Positions 9,051-17,987 of a stretch of 64,000 bases of DNA are shown here, piece after piece; the stretch's first letter is position 1, and each line of letters begins with the position of its first letter. The position numbers were made by a program, and so were the translations under genes. A model generated the notes under the pieces. It was given only the letters and a program-made list of their open reading frames with translations. It had not been told where the DNA came from and made no database searches. The DNA comes from Dorea_A sp016295505 (GTDB lineage: Bacteria > Bacillota > Clostridia > Lachnospirales > Lachnospiraceae), in contig NZ_JBDOHS010000004.1 of NCBI RefSeq assembly GCF_039832105.1, positions 142,319 through 206,318 of the forward strand, given 5' to 3'.

Positions 9051-10020
9051 AGTATATAAATCAGCTCTGGCTGCAGTGTCATCTGCACTGCTTTTGTCTG
9101 CCTGTATCTTTCATCCGAAAGCCGTAGTTGCAGACTATGAAACAGACACTTATAATAAGAGTCTATATAAAGAAAAGTTATATGCATCCGACTTATGTAT
9201 CGCATCCGGTGATGTCTCTTTAGACGGCATTTCATCATCAGTAACAGAGAATCTGTATTCTGCTGCACTGTTTGATCTGAACGGGAAAAAGGTTGATTTT
9301 TCATATAATGTATACGAAAAAGTATATCCGGCAAGTACAACAAAGCTTATGACTGCACTCATTGCATTGAAATATGCTGATTTGTCCGAAGTAGTGACTG
9401 TATCGTCACACGCGGATAAAGACAGTTTTGCGGCAGATGAACAGACCTGTGGTCTGGAAACCGGAGACCGGCTTACATTACTGGATCTTCTGTATGGCCT
9501 GCTTCTGCATTCAGGTAATGATAATGCGGTTGCTGTGGCAGAATATATCGGGGGAACAATGGAAGAATTCGCAGATATGATGAATGAAGAGGCAGAAAAG
9601 ATCTTTGCTACGGGAACACATTTTGTGAATTCCAGTGGTCTTCATGATGATAATCATTATACGACTGCGTACGACCTGTATCTGATATTTGATCAATGCA
9701 TGCAATATGATAAATTTATGGAAATCATCAGTTCCAGATCCTATACGGCTGATATCACTGGCGCAGACGGATATGTACGGCAGGTTACATGGGAACCGAC
9801 AAATTACTATGCGACAGGAGAAGCTACGCTGCCGGACAATGCAACTGTAATTGGTGGCAAGACCGGAACAACAACACCGGCTGGTAACTGTCTGGTTCTG
9901 CTTGAAGAAGATGAAGAGCAGCATCCATACATTTCAATCGTGATGGGTGCTGACACCAAGGCATTACTATATCAGGATATGACAGCCCTGATCAATGCAA
10001 TTCCCGGGGATAATGAATGA
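9034..10020 (+). CDS. D-alanyl-D-alanine carboxypeptidase (S11, DacF-like)
   Basis: 328 aa from GTG at 9034; TTG at 9025 is the alternative, and AGAGGAG at 9015-9021 fits neither perfectly. A signal peptide (KSALAAVSSALLLSACIF) targets it outside. Penicillin-binding motifs are complete: STTK in PASTTKLMTALIALK, SGN in LLHSGNDNAVA, and KTG in GGKTGTTTPAG. The enzyme removes the terminal D-Ala from peptidoglycan stem peptides and so limits cross-linking. It lacks the C-terminal amphipathic domain of longer DacA/DacF proteins. It overlaps the mgsA end and closes the shape operon. Confidence 0.9.
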   Translation: MKCIDKVYKSALAAVSSALLLSACIFHPKAVVADYETDTYNKSLYKEKLYASDLCIASGDVSLDGISSSVTENLYSAALFDLNGKKVDFSYNVYEKVYPASTTKLMTALIALKYADLSEVVTVSSHADKDSFAADEQTCGLETGDRLTLLDLLYGLLLHSGNDNAVAVAEYIGGTMEEFADMMNEEAEKIFATGTHFVNSSGLHDDNHYTTAYDLYLIFDQCMQYDKFMEIISSRSYTADITGADGYVRQVTWEPTNYYATGEATLPDNATVIGGKTGTTTPAGNCLVLLEEDEEQHPYISIVMGADTKALLYQDMTALINAIPGDNE

Positions 10021-10041
10021 GAAAATCTACAAAACAATCAA

Positions 10042-10134
10042 CCATGAAGGGACTGTTAAAAAATGTAAGCTGCCGTTTTTCGTGATATCACTGAGCGGCA
10101 GCCGATTCATTTTCAGCAGTCCCTTGCTTCATGG
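10042..10134. repeat. Nested long palindrome between convergent genes
   Basis: Four nested inverted segments share one centre: CCATGAAG/CTTCATGG outermost with GGACTG/CAGTCC, then AAAATG/CATTTT, then GCTGCCG/CGGCAGC, and GTGATATCAC as a perfect palindrome in the middle. It lies between dacF-like (+) and the DUF378 gene (-). There is no T-tract after either arm, so it is not a standard intrinsic terminator, although it could still stop transcription from both sides. A small palindromic repeat element is an alternative. Confidence 0.75.
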
Positions 10135-10167
10135 CAATTCTCATTATAAATTGAGCCCTATATGCCT

Positions 10168-10368
10168 TTAATCAGAACCGCCGATTCTTCCATAAAGGCT
10201 GATTAAATATAATCCACACAATCCTATGATCGTATAGATAATACGCGACAGCCATGACAGATTTCCAAAAATAACGGCAACAAGATCCAGTCGGAAGATT
10301 CCAACCAGAAGCCAGTTGACTGCTCCGATGATCACCAGTGTTAATGCAGTATTATCGAACCATTTCAT
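10168..10368 (-). CDS. DUF378 family small membrane protein
   Basis: 66 aa; start chosen at the ATG preceded by AAAGGAGGAAATCAT. The sequence MKWFDNTALTLVIIGAVNWL with a second hydrophobic helix (SRIIYTIIGLCGLYLISLY) matches DUF378 (two membrane helices, conserved GxxNW). Function unknown. It stands alone on the minus strand between two plus-strand genes, and its upstream region is shared with the radical SAM gene at 10453. Confidence 0.85.
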   Translation of the reverse strand: MKWFDNTALTLVIIGAVNWLLVGIFRLDLVAVIFGNLSWLSRIIYTIIGLCGLYLISLYGRIGGSD

Positions 10369-10452
10369 ATGATTTCCTCCTTTTATCATACTGAAGCTAG
10401 TATGAGCGTCTTAGAGAGGAAATATACATTTTTTGAAGGGAAAAATAATCAG

Positions 10453-11400
10453 ATGAACGAAAAGCTTCCATATTATCCATATTCTGAATATCTGAAATCA
10501 AAATATCAGGAAAAAGTATATAAGCTCCCGGTCAATCTTCCTCTGACCTGTCCGAACCGTCTGCTCGGAGAGGGATGCACCTTCTGTGCAGAGTCAGGAA
10601 CCGGGTTCGAAGCATTGAGTAATCAGCTGTCGGTCCGGGAACAGCTGGAAAAGACACGCATACATATTGAAAAAAAGTATCATGCACATAAGTTTATTGC
10701 ATATTTTCAAAATTATACCAATACTTTTCTCCCGGCAGAGCGTTTCCGGGAATATCTTGAGGAAGCATTAAGTGTTCCCGATATTGTAGAAATCGCAGTA
10801 TCTACGAGACCAGACTGTATCCGTGAAGATTATCTTGATATTCTGCAGGAGATATCTCGTTCACATGAAGTACAGATTACAATAGAACTTGGCCTTCAGA
10901 CGGTCAATTATCATACATTGCAGCAGATCAACCGTGGGCATGGTCTTGCAGAGTATATTGATGCTGTTCTTCGAATCCGGCCATACGGTTTTGATATCTG
11001 TACACATATGATTTTGAATCTGCCTCAGGATGATACAGAAGACGCCATTGAATCTGCAAAAATCATCTCTGCTCTGAAAACAAACGTTGTAAAAGTACAT
11101 TCTCTTTACATTGCCAAAAACACAAGGTTGTGTGAAGCGTATGAAAATGGTACAATAACTTTATGCTCAAAAGAGGACTATCTCTTTCGTCTTATGATGT
11201 TTCTGGAATATCTGGATCCATCAATTGCGGTAGAGCGTCTGTTCAGTCGGATTCCGTCAGAGGATGCTGTCTTCTGTAACTGGGGAACCAGCTGGTGGAA
11301 ATTAAAAGATGAATTGCTTATGATGATGAAAGAAAATAGTAGTTATCAAGGGAAACACTATGACTATCTTGATGGTGCTGCGCTTAGACTATTAGATTAG
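10453..11400 (+). CDS. Radical SAM protein, TIGR01212/YtqA family
   Basis: 315 aa. ATG at 10453 follows GAAGGGA; earlier in-frame codons overlap the divergent DUF378 start region. The Cys cluster CPNRLLGEGCTFC binds the 4Fe-4S cluster in a wider spacing typical of this family, and the C-terminal AVERLFSRIPSEDAVFCNWG stretch is family-specific. Members are radical SAM enzymes of uncertain substrate; some are predicted to act on tRNA. It precedes the HlyD-like gene by 15 bases. Confidence 0.88.
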   Translation: MNEKLPYYPYSEYLKSKYQEKVYKLPVNLPLTCPNRLLGEGCTFCAESGTGFEALSNQLSVREQLEKTRIHIEKKYHAHKFIAYFQNYTNTFLPAERFREYLEEALSVPDIVEIAVSTRPDCIREDYLDILQEISRSHEVQITIELGLQTVNYHTLQQINRGHGLAEYIDAVLRIRPYGFDICTHMILNLPQDDTEDAIESAKIISALKTNVVKVHSLYIAKNTRLCEAYENGTITLCSKEDYLFRLMMFLEYLDPSIAVERLFSRIPSEDAVFCNWGTSWWKLKDELLMMMKENSSYQGKHYDYLDGAALRLLD

Positions 11401-11415
11401 GAGGCTTATCAGGCT

Positions 11416-12789
11416 TTGGCTGGAAAAGAATTAACAAATATAAAGGTATATCATAAAAAAGGACATATTAATATTGGTATTATCATCTTTGGTGTCATAT
11501 TTGTCTATTTATTTGTTACAGTATTGATGTATCTTACCAATAAGCATATTACTGCATACGAAGTTCGTGAAGGCTCTATCCTCAAGGATAATTCCTATAC
11601 CGGTTTTATTCTGCGTGAGGAAGAGGTCATTAAGGCAGAGAGCGGTGGATATATTAACTTCTTTGCTACGGAGGGAAGTAAAGTCGGAGCCAAAAGCAGG
11701 ATTTACTCTCTGTCCGATAAAAAGCTGGACTTTAACAGTGACAATTCAGAAACTCAGGAACTGACTGCCGAAGAACAGGCATCTATGCTTGTAAGAACAC
11801 AGGCGTTCTGTGAAGATTTTGATGATCAGAAATTCAGCGATGTTTATTCCATGAAAGACACCATTACTGATGTTCTTGATGGAAAATCCAGTCAGAGCCG
11901 AAAGATCCAGCTTGATGCTATGGCTTCCGAAGGACAGAATGGTCTGCAGGTATTCAATGCATCCGGAGACGGAATTATCGCCTATTCAACAGATGGATAT
12001 GAAAACATAACACTTAGTGACCTGACAGAAGATATCCTGAATAAAAAGGGGTATGAGTCTTCAAGCGTAAAAGATAATACGCAGGTAAAAAAGGGAGATG
12101 CAATCTATAAACTGATACAGGATAATAAATGGAATATCGTGATTCTTCTCAGTGATGAAAGTGCAAAAGACATGTCTGAGATGACAAGTGTAAAAGTTCG
12201 TTTTTCAAAAGACAATGAAACTGCAGTTGCAGGCTTTTCCGTGCAGAAAATCAATGGAATGAATGTCGGAGTCCTTTCGTTCAGCAATTCTATGGTCCGC
12301 TATGTACAGGAGAGATACCTGGATCTGGAGCTGATTCTTCAGGATGTATCCGGACTGAAGATTCCAAAATCTGCTGTCACGGAAAAAGATTTCTATCTGG
12401 TTCCACAGGATTATCTGACTCAGGGAGGTAACAGCAATAATACCGGAGTTCTGATCGATAATGGGGACAAAAACGCGGAATTCCAGAGTGTAGAGGTCTA
12501 CTATCGGGATGAAGAAAACGGAACAGTATATCTTGACCCCAATGATTTTAAGAAAAACACGTCTCTTCGAAAACCGGATTCTACAGAGACTTATCCTCTG
12601 GAAAAGACCATGAGTCTTAAAGGAGTATATAATATAAATAAAGGCTATGCCGTTTTCAAACAGATTCATATCCTCTGCGAAAGTGATGAATACTATATTG
12701 TGGAAGCCGGCAGCAATTATGGACTTGCAAACTATGATCATATCGCACTGGTTGGTAAAGATGTTCATGAAAATGACGTAGTGTATTAA
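11416..12789 (+). CDS. HlyD-like membrane fusion/adaptor protein in division cluster
   Basis: 457 aa from a TTG at 11416 with AGGAGG 11 bases upstream. One membrane helix at about residues 20-41 (GIIIFGVIFVYLFVTVLMYL) is followed by a biotinyl-lipoyl-like stretch (TGFILREEEVIKAESGGYINFF) as in HlyD/periplasmic adaptors, a helical region and beta-rich C-terminus. No transporter gene is near. It is followed directly by yggS, sepF, ylmH, lspA and rluD, so a role in envelope or division is more likely than drug export, but this is inference. Confidence 0.75.
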   Translation: MAGKELTNIKVYHKKGHINIGIIIFGVIFVYLFVTVLMYLTNKHITAYEVREGSILKDNSYTGFILREEEVIKAESGGYINFFATEGSKVGAKSRIYSLSDKKLDFNSDNSETQELTAEEQASMLVRTQAFCEDFDDQKFSDVYSMKDTITDVLDGKSSQSRKIQLDAMASEGQNGLQVFNASGDGIIAYSTDGYENITLSDLTEDILNKKGYESSSVKDNTQVKKGDAIYKLIQDNKWNIVILLSDESAKDMSEMTSVKVRFSKDNETAVAGFSVQKINGMNVGVLSFSNSMVRYVQERYLDLELILQDVSGLKIPKSAVTEKDFYLVPQDYLTQGGNSNNTGVLIDNGDKNAEFQSVEVYYRDEENGTVYLDPNDFKKNTSLRKPDSTETYPLEKTMSLKGVYNINKGYAVFKQIHILCESDEYYIVEAGSNYGLANYDHIALVGKDVHENDVVY

Positions 12790-12806
12790 AAAGGAGAGAT
12801 ACAGAA

Positions 12807-13505
12807 ATGTTAAGAGAAAATCTTGAAGCAGTAGAAGCAAATATTCAGGCCGCATGTGAACGGGCAGGCAGAGACCGCAGCGAAGTTACACTGATCGCAG
12901 TCAGTAAGACAAAACCAGTAGAAACCCTTCAGGAAGCCTATGATCTTGGCGTACGGATATTTGGTGAAAATAAAGCCCAGGAACTTGCAGGTAAATACGA
13001 AGTCCTTCCGGATGATATTCACTGGCATATGATCGGGCATATGCAGCGCAATAAAGTAAAATACATTGTTGACAAGGTTGATCTCATTCATTCCGTTGAT
13101 TCAGTCCGACTTGCGGAAACAATTGAGAAAGAGGCTGAAAAACGTAACGTTACGGTAAATATCCTCATTGAGGTAAATGTTGCGAAAGAGGAAAGCAAAT
13201 ACGGCCTCATGCCGGAAGAAGTCATTGATTTTGTGGATAAACTTGCAGATTTTCCGCATCTGCGTGTAAAAGGTCTCATGACAATTGCTCCTTTTGTAGA
13301 TGATCCGGAGGAAAATCGCCCGATTTTCGCGCATTTACGCAAATTATCTGTTGACATCGCAAAGAAAAACGTTGATAATATGTCTATGGGTATTCTTTCT
13401 ATGGGTATGACCAATGATTATCAGGTAGCTATAGAAGAGGGTGCAACAATGGTCCGGGTTGGAACCGGAATTTTTGGTGCGCGTGATTATACTCAACAAG
13501 TATAA
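12807..13505 (+). CDS. yggS: YggS family PLP-binding protein
   Basis: 232 aa with AAAGGAGAG before the ATG. The PLP lysine lies in LIAVSKTKP (about residue 36), and the GENKAQE, WHMIGHMQRNKVKYI and MGMTNDYQVAIEEGATMVRVG motifs are diagnostic. Members have alanine-racemase N-terminal fold, bind PLP and maintain PLP/amino-acid homeostasis without known catalytic activity. In Firmicutes the gene typically precedes sepF, as here. Confidence 0.95.
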   Translation: MLRENLEAVEANIQAACERAGRDRSEVTLIAVSKTKPVETLQEAYDLGVRIFGENKAQELAGKYEVLPDDIHWHMIGHMQRNKVKYIVDKVDLIHSVDSVRLAETIEKEAEKRNVTVNILIEVNVAKEESKYGLMPEEVIDFVDKLADFPHLRVKGLMTIAPFVDDPEENRPIFAHLRKLSVDIAKKNVDNMSMGILSMGMTNDYQVAIEEGATMVRVGTGIFGARDYTQQV

Positions 13506-13529
13506 ACCTAGGATAGGAGAAGATTGAAG

Positions 13530-14072
13530 ATGGGAGTATTAGATAAATTCTTAAATATCATGAAGTTAGACGACGAAGATTACGATGATGACGAATTCTT
13601 CGACGATGACGATTATGATGATGATTATGAAAAGAAGCCCAAGAGAAGTCTCTTTCATAAAGAAAAGGAAAAGGATTACGACGATTACGATGATGATTAT
13701 GAAGTTCCTGCAAAGACAAAATCATCATATTCAAATAATAAAGTAACACCGATGCGTCAACCTTCAAGAAGAAGCAGTGTAAGCATGGAAGTATGTGTCA
13801 TCAAACCAAATTCCGTTGATGACGCACGTGAGATTACAGAGACTCTTTTAAGTGGTCGTACTGTAATCCTGAATCTGGAAGGCATGGATCTTGAAGTAGC
13901 ACAGCGTATTATTGATTTTACTTCAGGTGCTACATTTGCAATCAGCGGCAATCTTCAGAAGATTTCCAATTACATATTCCTGGTTACACCGACAAATGTA
14001 GATATTTCCGGTGATCTTCAGGATCTTCTGAACACCTCATTTGACGCGTCATCTATGAGGTCAAGGTTCTAA
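13530..14072 (+). CDS. sepF: Cell division protein SepF
   Basis: 180 aa. ATG at 13530 has AGGAGA 9 bases upstream; the TTG at 13524 is too close. An N-terminal amphipathic membrane-binding helix (MGVLDKFLNIMKL) is followed by a very acidic, Asp-rich linker (residues about 15-60) and the C-terminal SepF core (VCVIKPNSVDDAREITETLL, then VILNLEGMD). SepF polymers tether FtsZ to the membrane and shape the septum. The stop overlaps the ylmH start. Confidence 0.95.
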   Translation: MGVLDKFLNIMKLDDEDYDDDEFFDDDDYDDDYEKKPKRSLFHKEKEKDYDDYDDDYEVPAKTKSSYSNNKVTPMRQPSRRSSVSMEVCVIKPNSVDDAREITETLLSGRTVILNLEGMDLEVAQRIIDFTSGATFAISGNLQKISNYIFLVTPTNVDISGDLQDLLNTSFDASSMRSRF

Positions 14073-14827
14073 TGAATAAAGAAGAGAGCATGTTGCAAAA
14101 AAGGCTCATTGAGCTGTCCCGTATGGCATATAACCGGGGAATTGTCACATTCTCTGATTTTCTTAATCTGAATGAATTAAATATTCTTCATACTACGCCA
14201 AAGAACATGTTTTTATCACAGTATAAGACATATGGCGGATATGACTTATCAGAGCGTCAGATGGCAGCATTTCTACCTGATGCTCTTTATTATGATTATG
14301 AATATCCTGTCCGGATTATTGAAATCAGACCATTGAATAAACGATTTGCAGAAGAACTGACTCACAGGGATTATCTGGGAGCTGTGATGAATCTGGGGAT
14401 TGAGCGCTGCAAGCTGGGAGATATTATAGTGGAAGAGGGGCGTGCTCTGCTTTTTGTAAAAGAAGAAATGGCCGAATATATTGCTGAACATCTCACACAG
14501 ATTCGACACACAAGTGTAGCAACAACATTTACCGCAGAATTCAACAGTGATTATGAACCGGATTATGAGGAACTGAAGGGAACCGTTCCGTCAATTCGTC
14601 TGGATACCGTCCTGTCCATCGCATATCCGCTTTCGAGAAGCAAACTGACAGCGCTCATTGAAGGTGCAAGAGTGTTTGTGAATGGAAAACTGGTCACAAG
14701 TAATGGATACCGGTTGAAAGAAAATGATATGATATCTGTTCGAAAAATGGGGCGAATCGCTTATATGGGAATTCTTTCCGAAACGAAAAAAGGACGTTAT
14801 ATGATATCTGTCAGAAAATATATCTGA
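14072..14827 (+). CDS. ylmH: YlmH family S4-domain RNA-binding protein
   Basis: 251 aa; the ATG overlaps the sepF stop (TAATG). An N-terminal photosystem-II-S4-like region precedes a C-terminal S4 RNA-binding domain (IRLDTVLSIAYPLSRSKLTALI, then VFVNGKLVTSNGYRLKENDMISVR). YlmH is found next to sepF in most Firmicutes; in Bacillus it has been linked to rescue of stalled 50S subunits. DivIVA, which often follows, is absent here. Confidence 0.9.
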   Translation: MNKEESMLQKRLIELSRMAYNRGIVTFSDFLNLNELNILHTTPKNMFLSQYKTYGGYDLSERQMAAFLPDALYYDYEYPVRIIEIRPLNKRFAEELTHRDYLGAVMNLGIERCKLGDIIVEEGRALLFVKEEMAEYIAEHLTQIRHTSVATTFTAEFNSDYEPDYEELKGTVPSIRLDTVLSIAYPLSRSKLTALIEGARVFVNGKLVTSNGYRLKENDMISVRKMGRIAYMGILSETKKGRYMISVRKYI

Positions 14828-14874
14828 TACACAAACATAATAGAATTAATAATAATATGAGGCTTGGGAATACT

Positions 14875-15384
14875 ATGAATACACACAAAAAACGTTATGT
14901 CTATTACATGAGAGCATTGATCAGTATATGCCTGCTTACCATACTGGATCAGATTACCAAATATGCGGCAGTCGGCAATCTGAAAGATAAGCCGTCCTGC
15001 GTTCTGATTCCCGGTGTATTTCAGCTGGAATATCTTGAAAACCGGGGAGCGGCATTTGGACTGTTTCAGAATCAGAGAGTTTTCTTTCTTATCAGCGTAG
15101 TTATCATATGCATTATTGTGATACTGTTTTACAGCAGGGTACCTTTTGAACGCAGATTTTTACCATTAAGAATCTGTGCAGTCCTGCTCATCTCAGGAGC
15201 TTTCGGCAACTGCATTGACCGGATCCGACTCGGGTATGTAATAGATTTCTTTTATTTTAAGCTGATAGATTTCCCGATATTTAATGTGGCAGACATTTAT
15301 GTAACGGTTTCTGCTTTTCTGATTATTCTGCTCATATTTTTCTATTATAAGGAGGAAGAACTTGAAAGAATACTTCATCGTTGA
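14875..15384 (+). CDS. lspA: Lipoprotein signal peptidase (signal peptidase II)
   Basis: 169 aa from the ATG at 14875; an ATG at 14857 in frame is equally poorly supported by a ribosome binding site. Four membrane segments and the two catalytic aspartates are visible in GNCIDRIRLGYVIDFFYF and FNVADIYVTV. The enzyme cleaves signal peptides from diacylglyceryl-modified prolipoproteins. lspA-rluD is a standard Firmicute pair, and the genes overlap by 23 bases. Confidence 0.93.
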   Translation: MNTHKKRYVYYMRALISICLLTILDQITKYAAVGNLKDKPSCVLIPGVFQLEYLENRGAAFGLFQNQRVFFLISVVIICIIVILFYSRVPFERRFLPLRICAVLLISGAFGNCIDRIRLGYVIDFFYFKLIDFPIFNVADIYVTVSAFLIILLIFFYYKEEELERILHR

Positions 15385-16282
15385 AAATCAGGCCGGTGAC
15401 CGTATAGACCGGTATCTTTCGGAAGAATTGGAGGACAGATCAAGATCCTATATTCAAAAGTTAATCAAAGATCAGTACGTAATCGTTAATGACAAGCCTG
15501 TAAAAGCCAATTACAGGCTTTCTTTGGGTGACAGGGTAGAGATAGAGCTTCCGGAGGCAAAGGAGCCCGACATCGTTCCTGAGGATATTCCTGTAGATAT
15601 CTTGTATGAAGATCAGGATATTATCATTGTGAACAAACCAAAACAGATGGTTGTCCATCCTGCTCCGGGACATTACACCGGAACACTCGTAAATGCACTG
15701 ATGTATCATTGCGGAAGTGAATTATCCGGTATCAATGGAACCATGCGTCCGGGAATTGTACACCGCATTGATATGGACACCACCGGTTCACTGGTTGTAT
15801 GCAAGAATGATATGGCACATCAGAGTCTCTCAGAACAACTCAAGGAACATTCCATCCGACGTATCTATGTAGCCGTTGTTCATGGAAATATTAAAGAAGA
15901 ATCGGGGATAGTCAATGCTCCGATCGGCAGGCATCCGGTTGAGCGCAAAAAGATGAGCATTCATGCAAAAAACGGTCGGGAAGCAGTCACACATTTTAAA
16001 GTTCTGCAAAGATTTGGGGATTACACATATATTCAATGCGAACTTGAAACCGGAAGAACTCATCAGATTCGTGTCCATATGGCCAGCATTGGACATCCCT
16101 TGTTGGGCGATGAGGTATATGGTCCCAGAAAATGTCCGTTTCCGTATCTGCAGGGACAGACATTGCATGCAAAGACAATTGGTATCATTCATCCAAGAAC
16201 CGGTGAATATCTGGAAATCAATGCACCTCTTCCTGACTATTTTATTCAATTATTAGACAGACTAAGAAAACTTAAGAATTAA
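15362..16282 (+). CDS. rluD: RluA-family 23S rRNA pseudouridine synthase (RluD-type)
   Basis: 306 aa from a TTG with AGGAGGAA 3-10 bases upstream, inside the lspA end. An N-terminal S4 domain (RIDRYLSEELEDRSRSYIQKLI) is followed by the catalytic domain, with Asp137 in HRIDMDTTG and the ETGRTHQIRVHM motif. It isomerises uridines in large-subunit rRNA. The B. subtilis orthologue (YlyB) also sits after lspA. Substrate position is inferred. Confidence 0.93.
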   Translation: MKEYFIVENQAGDRIDRYLSEELEDRSRSYIQKLIKDQYVIVNDKPVKANYRLSLGDRVEIELPEAKEPDIVPEDIPVDILYEDQDIIIVNKPKQMVVHPAPGHYTGTLVNALMYHCGSELSGINGTMRPGIVHRIDMDTTGSLVVCKNDMAHQSLSEQLKEHSIRRIYVAVVHGNIKEESGIVNAPIGRHPVERKKMSIHAKNGREAVTHFKVLQRFGDYTYIQCELETGRTHQIRVHMASIGHPLLGDEVYGPRKCPFPYLQGQTLHAKTIGIIHPRTGEYLEINAPLPDYFIQLLDRLRKLKN

Positions 16283-16360
16283 AATAATGTGATAATTCTA
16301 TACTTTTCTCTTCAATTATTGTATAATAGCTTTATATTAATCATGAGGAGCGTGAAGTAT

Positions 16361-17005
16361 ATGGCTAAAACAAATACAATTATTACTATCGGAAGAGAGT
16401 ATGGTAGTGCTGGGCGCGAGATTGGATATAAGGTTGCAAAAGACCTTGATATCAAATTATATGATAAAGAGATGTTGGAAAGAGCAGCAAAAGAAAGCGG
16501 AATCTGCGAAGAGCTGTTTCAGACACATGATGAGAAGCCAACAAACAGTTTCCTGTATTCTCTGGTAATGGATTCTTATTCTCTCGGCTATCCATCTTCA
16601 AATTATACGGATATGCCAATCAATCACAAGATCTTTCTTGCTCAATTTGACGCAATTCGTAAAATTGCAGATGAAGGCCCATGCATACTTGTAGGAAGAT
16701 GTGCAGATTATGCACTGGAAGAATACGAAAATGTTCTGAGTGTGTTCATTCATGCAGATATCAATGCAAGGGTCAGAAGAATTGCAAGAATCTATGATCT
16801 TACGGATGCAAAAGCAAAGGATATTATTCGTAAAACAGACAAAAAGAGAGCCAGCTATTATAACTATTACAGCAACAAAAAATGGGGTGCTGCAGAAAGC
16901 TATAATATCTGTCTGGACAGTTCGATTCTGGGAATTGACGGAACTGCCGAAGCAATTGAAAAAATAATTGAAATTAAAGAGCGGGACTGCAGTAAAAAGA
17001 TCTGA
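16361..17005 (+). CDS. Cytidylate kinase-like family protein
   Basis: 214 aa. The ATG at 16361 follows GAGGAG. The N-terminal P-loop TIGREYGSAGREIGYKVA at residues 6-23 and LVGRCADYAL with later arginine-rich lid (RVRRIARIYDLTDAKAKDII) match the AAA_26/cytidylate-kinase-like family, which is distinct from Cmk itself. The phosphate acceptor is unknown. A TATAAT at 16322-16327 in the 78-base gap after rluD could be its own -10, but the -35 is weak. Confidence 0.85.
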   Translation: MAKTNTIITIGREYGSAGREIGYKVAKDLDIKLYDKEMLERAAKESGICEELFQTHDEKPTNSFLYSLVMDSYSLGYPSSNYTDMPINHKIFLAQFDAIRKIADEGPCILVGRCADYALEEYENVLSVFIHADINARVRRIARIYDLTDAKAKDIIRKTDKKRASYYNYYSNKKWGAAESYNICLDSSILGIDGTAEAIEKIIEIKERDCSKKI

Positions 17006-17033
17006 CGATTACTCTGTCACGCGCGATTCCCAC

Positions 17034-17075
17034 AAGAAAATCCTGAGATATATCAATTTATCTCAGGATTTTCTT
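17034..17075. terminator. Bidirectional intrinsic terminator
   Basis: Perfect 17-base stems (17034-17050 and 17059-17075: AAGAAAATCCTGAGATA and its complement) with an 8-base loop and A/T tails on both sides. It lies between the convergent kinase-like gene and the ttcA-like gene, and the last codons of the latter are inside the hairpin. Confidence 0.9.
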
Positions 17076-17811
17076 TGTGTCGAACATAAGGAACACGCTC
17101 CGGCCACCCGGAAATATTTCCATTTAATATCGCAGTAAACATCCTCTGTTTTGCACCTGGATGCTCTATGTTCAGCTGTTTTACAAGCTCCTTGGCATAC
17201 TGGCGCTTTGTATATCCATCAATCGGACAACGGCTGGTCACAACCGGAAGCTGGTACTTATTCTTAAATCCGATGACCTCTGCCTCTTCCACAAACATGA
17301 TCGGACGGATGACTGTAAGATCCATACGGTCCAGATACGTACGCGGAGAGAAAGAGTAAAAGCGGCCTTCGAACAGCATGGATAAAATCATGGTTTCTAT
17401 GATATCATCCTTGTGATGAGCATATGCCACTTTATTACATCCCATCTCTTTTACCACCTGATTTAATGCACCTTTTCTCATCTTTGCACACAGAGAGCAG
17501 GGATTGCTTTCCTTTCGTTCTTCAAATAATATATGTGCAATATCCGTCTTTACGATCTTATAGGGAACTCCAAGCTCTTCGCACAGTTTTACGACCGGTG
17601 TAAAATCACATTCGCGGTATCCAAGATCCACAGTCACGGCACTGAGTTTAAAATGCTTTGGATAAAATCGCTGCAGACCATGCATGGCATATAATAGAGT
17701 CAGGCTGTCCTTGCCTCCTGAGATTCCAACTGCAATATGATCCCCCTCTTCAATCATCTGATATTCATCAACAGCTTTTCTTGTATAGCTGAGTAATTTC
17801 TGTAGTTTCAT
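17053..17811 (-). CDS. TtcA-like PP-loop tRNA thiolation protein
   Basis: 252 aa; the ATG at 17811 is 9 bases from AAAGGA, better than the ATG six bases earlier. PP-loop ATP-pyrophosphatase motif SGGKDS is at residues 31-36. A cysteine pair (NPCSLCAKMRKG) and a third cysteine (SRCPIDGYTKRQYAK) match the TtcA group, which makes 2-thiocytidine at tRNA position 32 using an Fe-S cluster. TtcA versus a related sulfur-transfer tRNA enzyme cannot be separated by reading alone. Confidence 0.85.
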   Translation of the reverse strand: MKLQKLLSYTRKAVDEYQMIEEGDHIAVGISGGKDSLTLLYAMHGLQRFYPKHFKLSAVTVDLGYRECDFTPVVKLCEELGVPYKIVKTDIAHILFEERKESNPCSLCAKMRKGALNQVVKEMGCNKVAYAHHKDDIIETMILSMLFEGRFYSFSPRTYLDRMDLTVIRPIMFVEEAEVIGFKNKYQLPVVTSRCPIDGYTKRQYAKELVKQLNIEHPGAKQRMFTAILNGNISGWPERVPYVRHKENPEIN

Positions 17812-17987
17812 TTTCATCTGTCCTTTCGTAATATCCAGACTATATTTTAGCAGAAGCGCACGCCAATGTACATAATATTTTCTTAATATCGTTTTATGAA
17901 TTCATGAAGTATGTTGATATCATCCGGTAAAACAATTAAGATAGAAGATAATAAAACGGACAAATAACAGACGGAAAGGATGATCCT

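Noticed and set aside
13558..13767. Minus-strand frame rich in His/Arg/Asn opposite sepF
   Set aside because: It is the antisense shadow of the SepF Asp-rich linker, not a gene.
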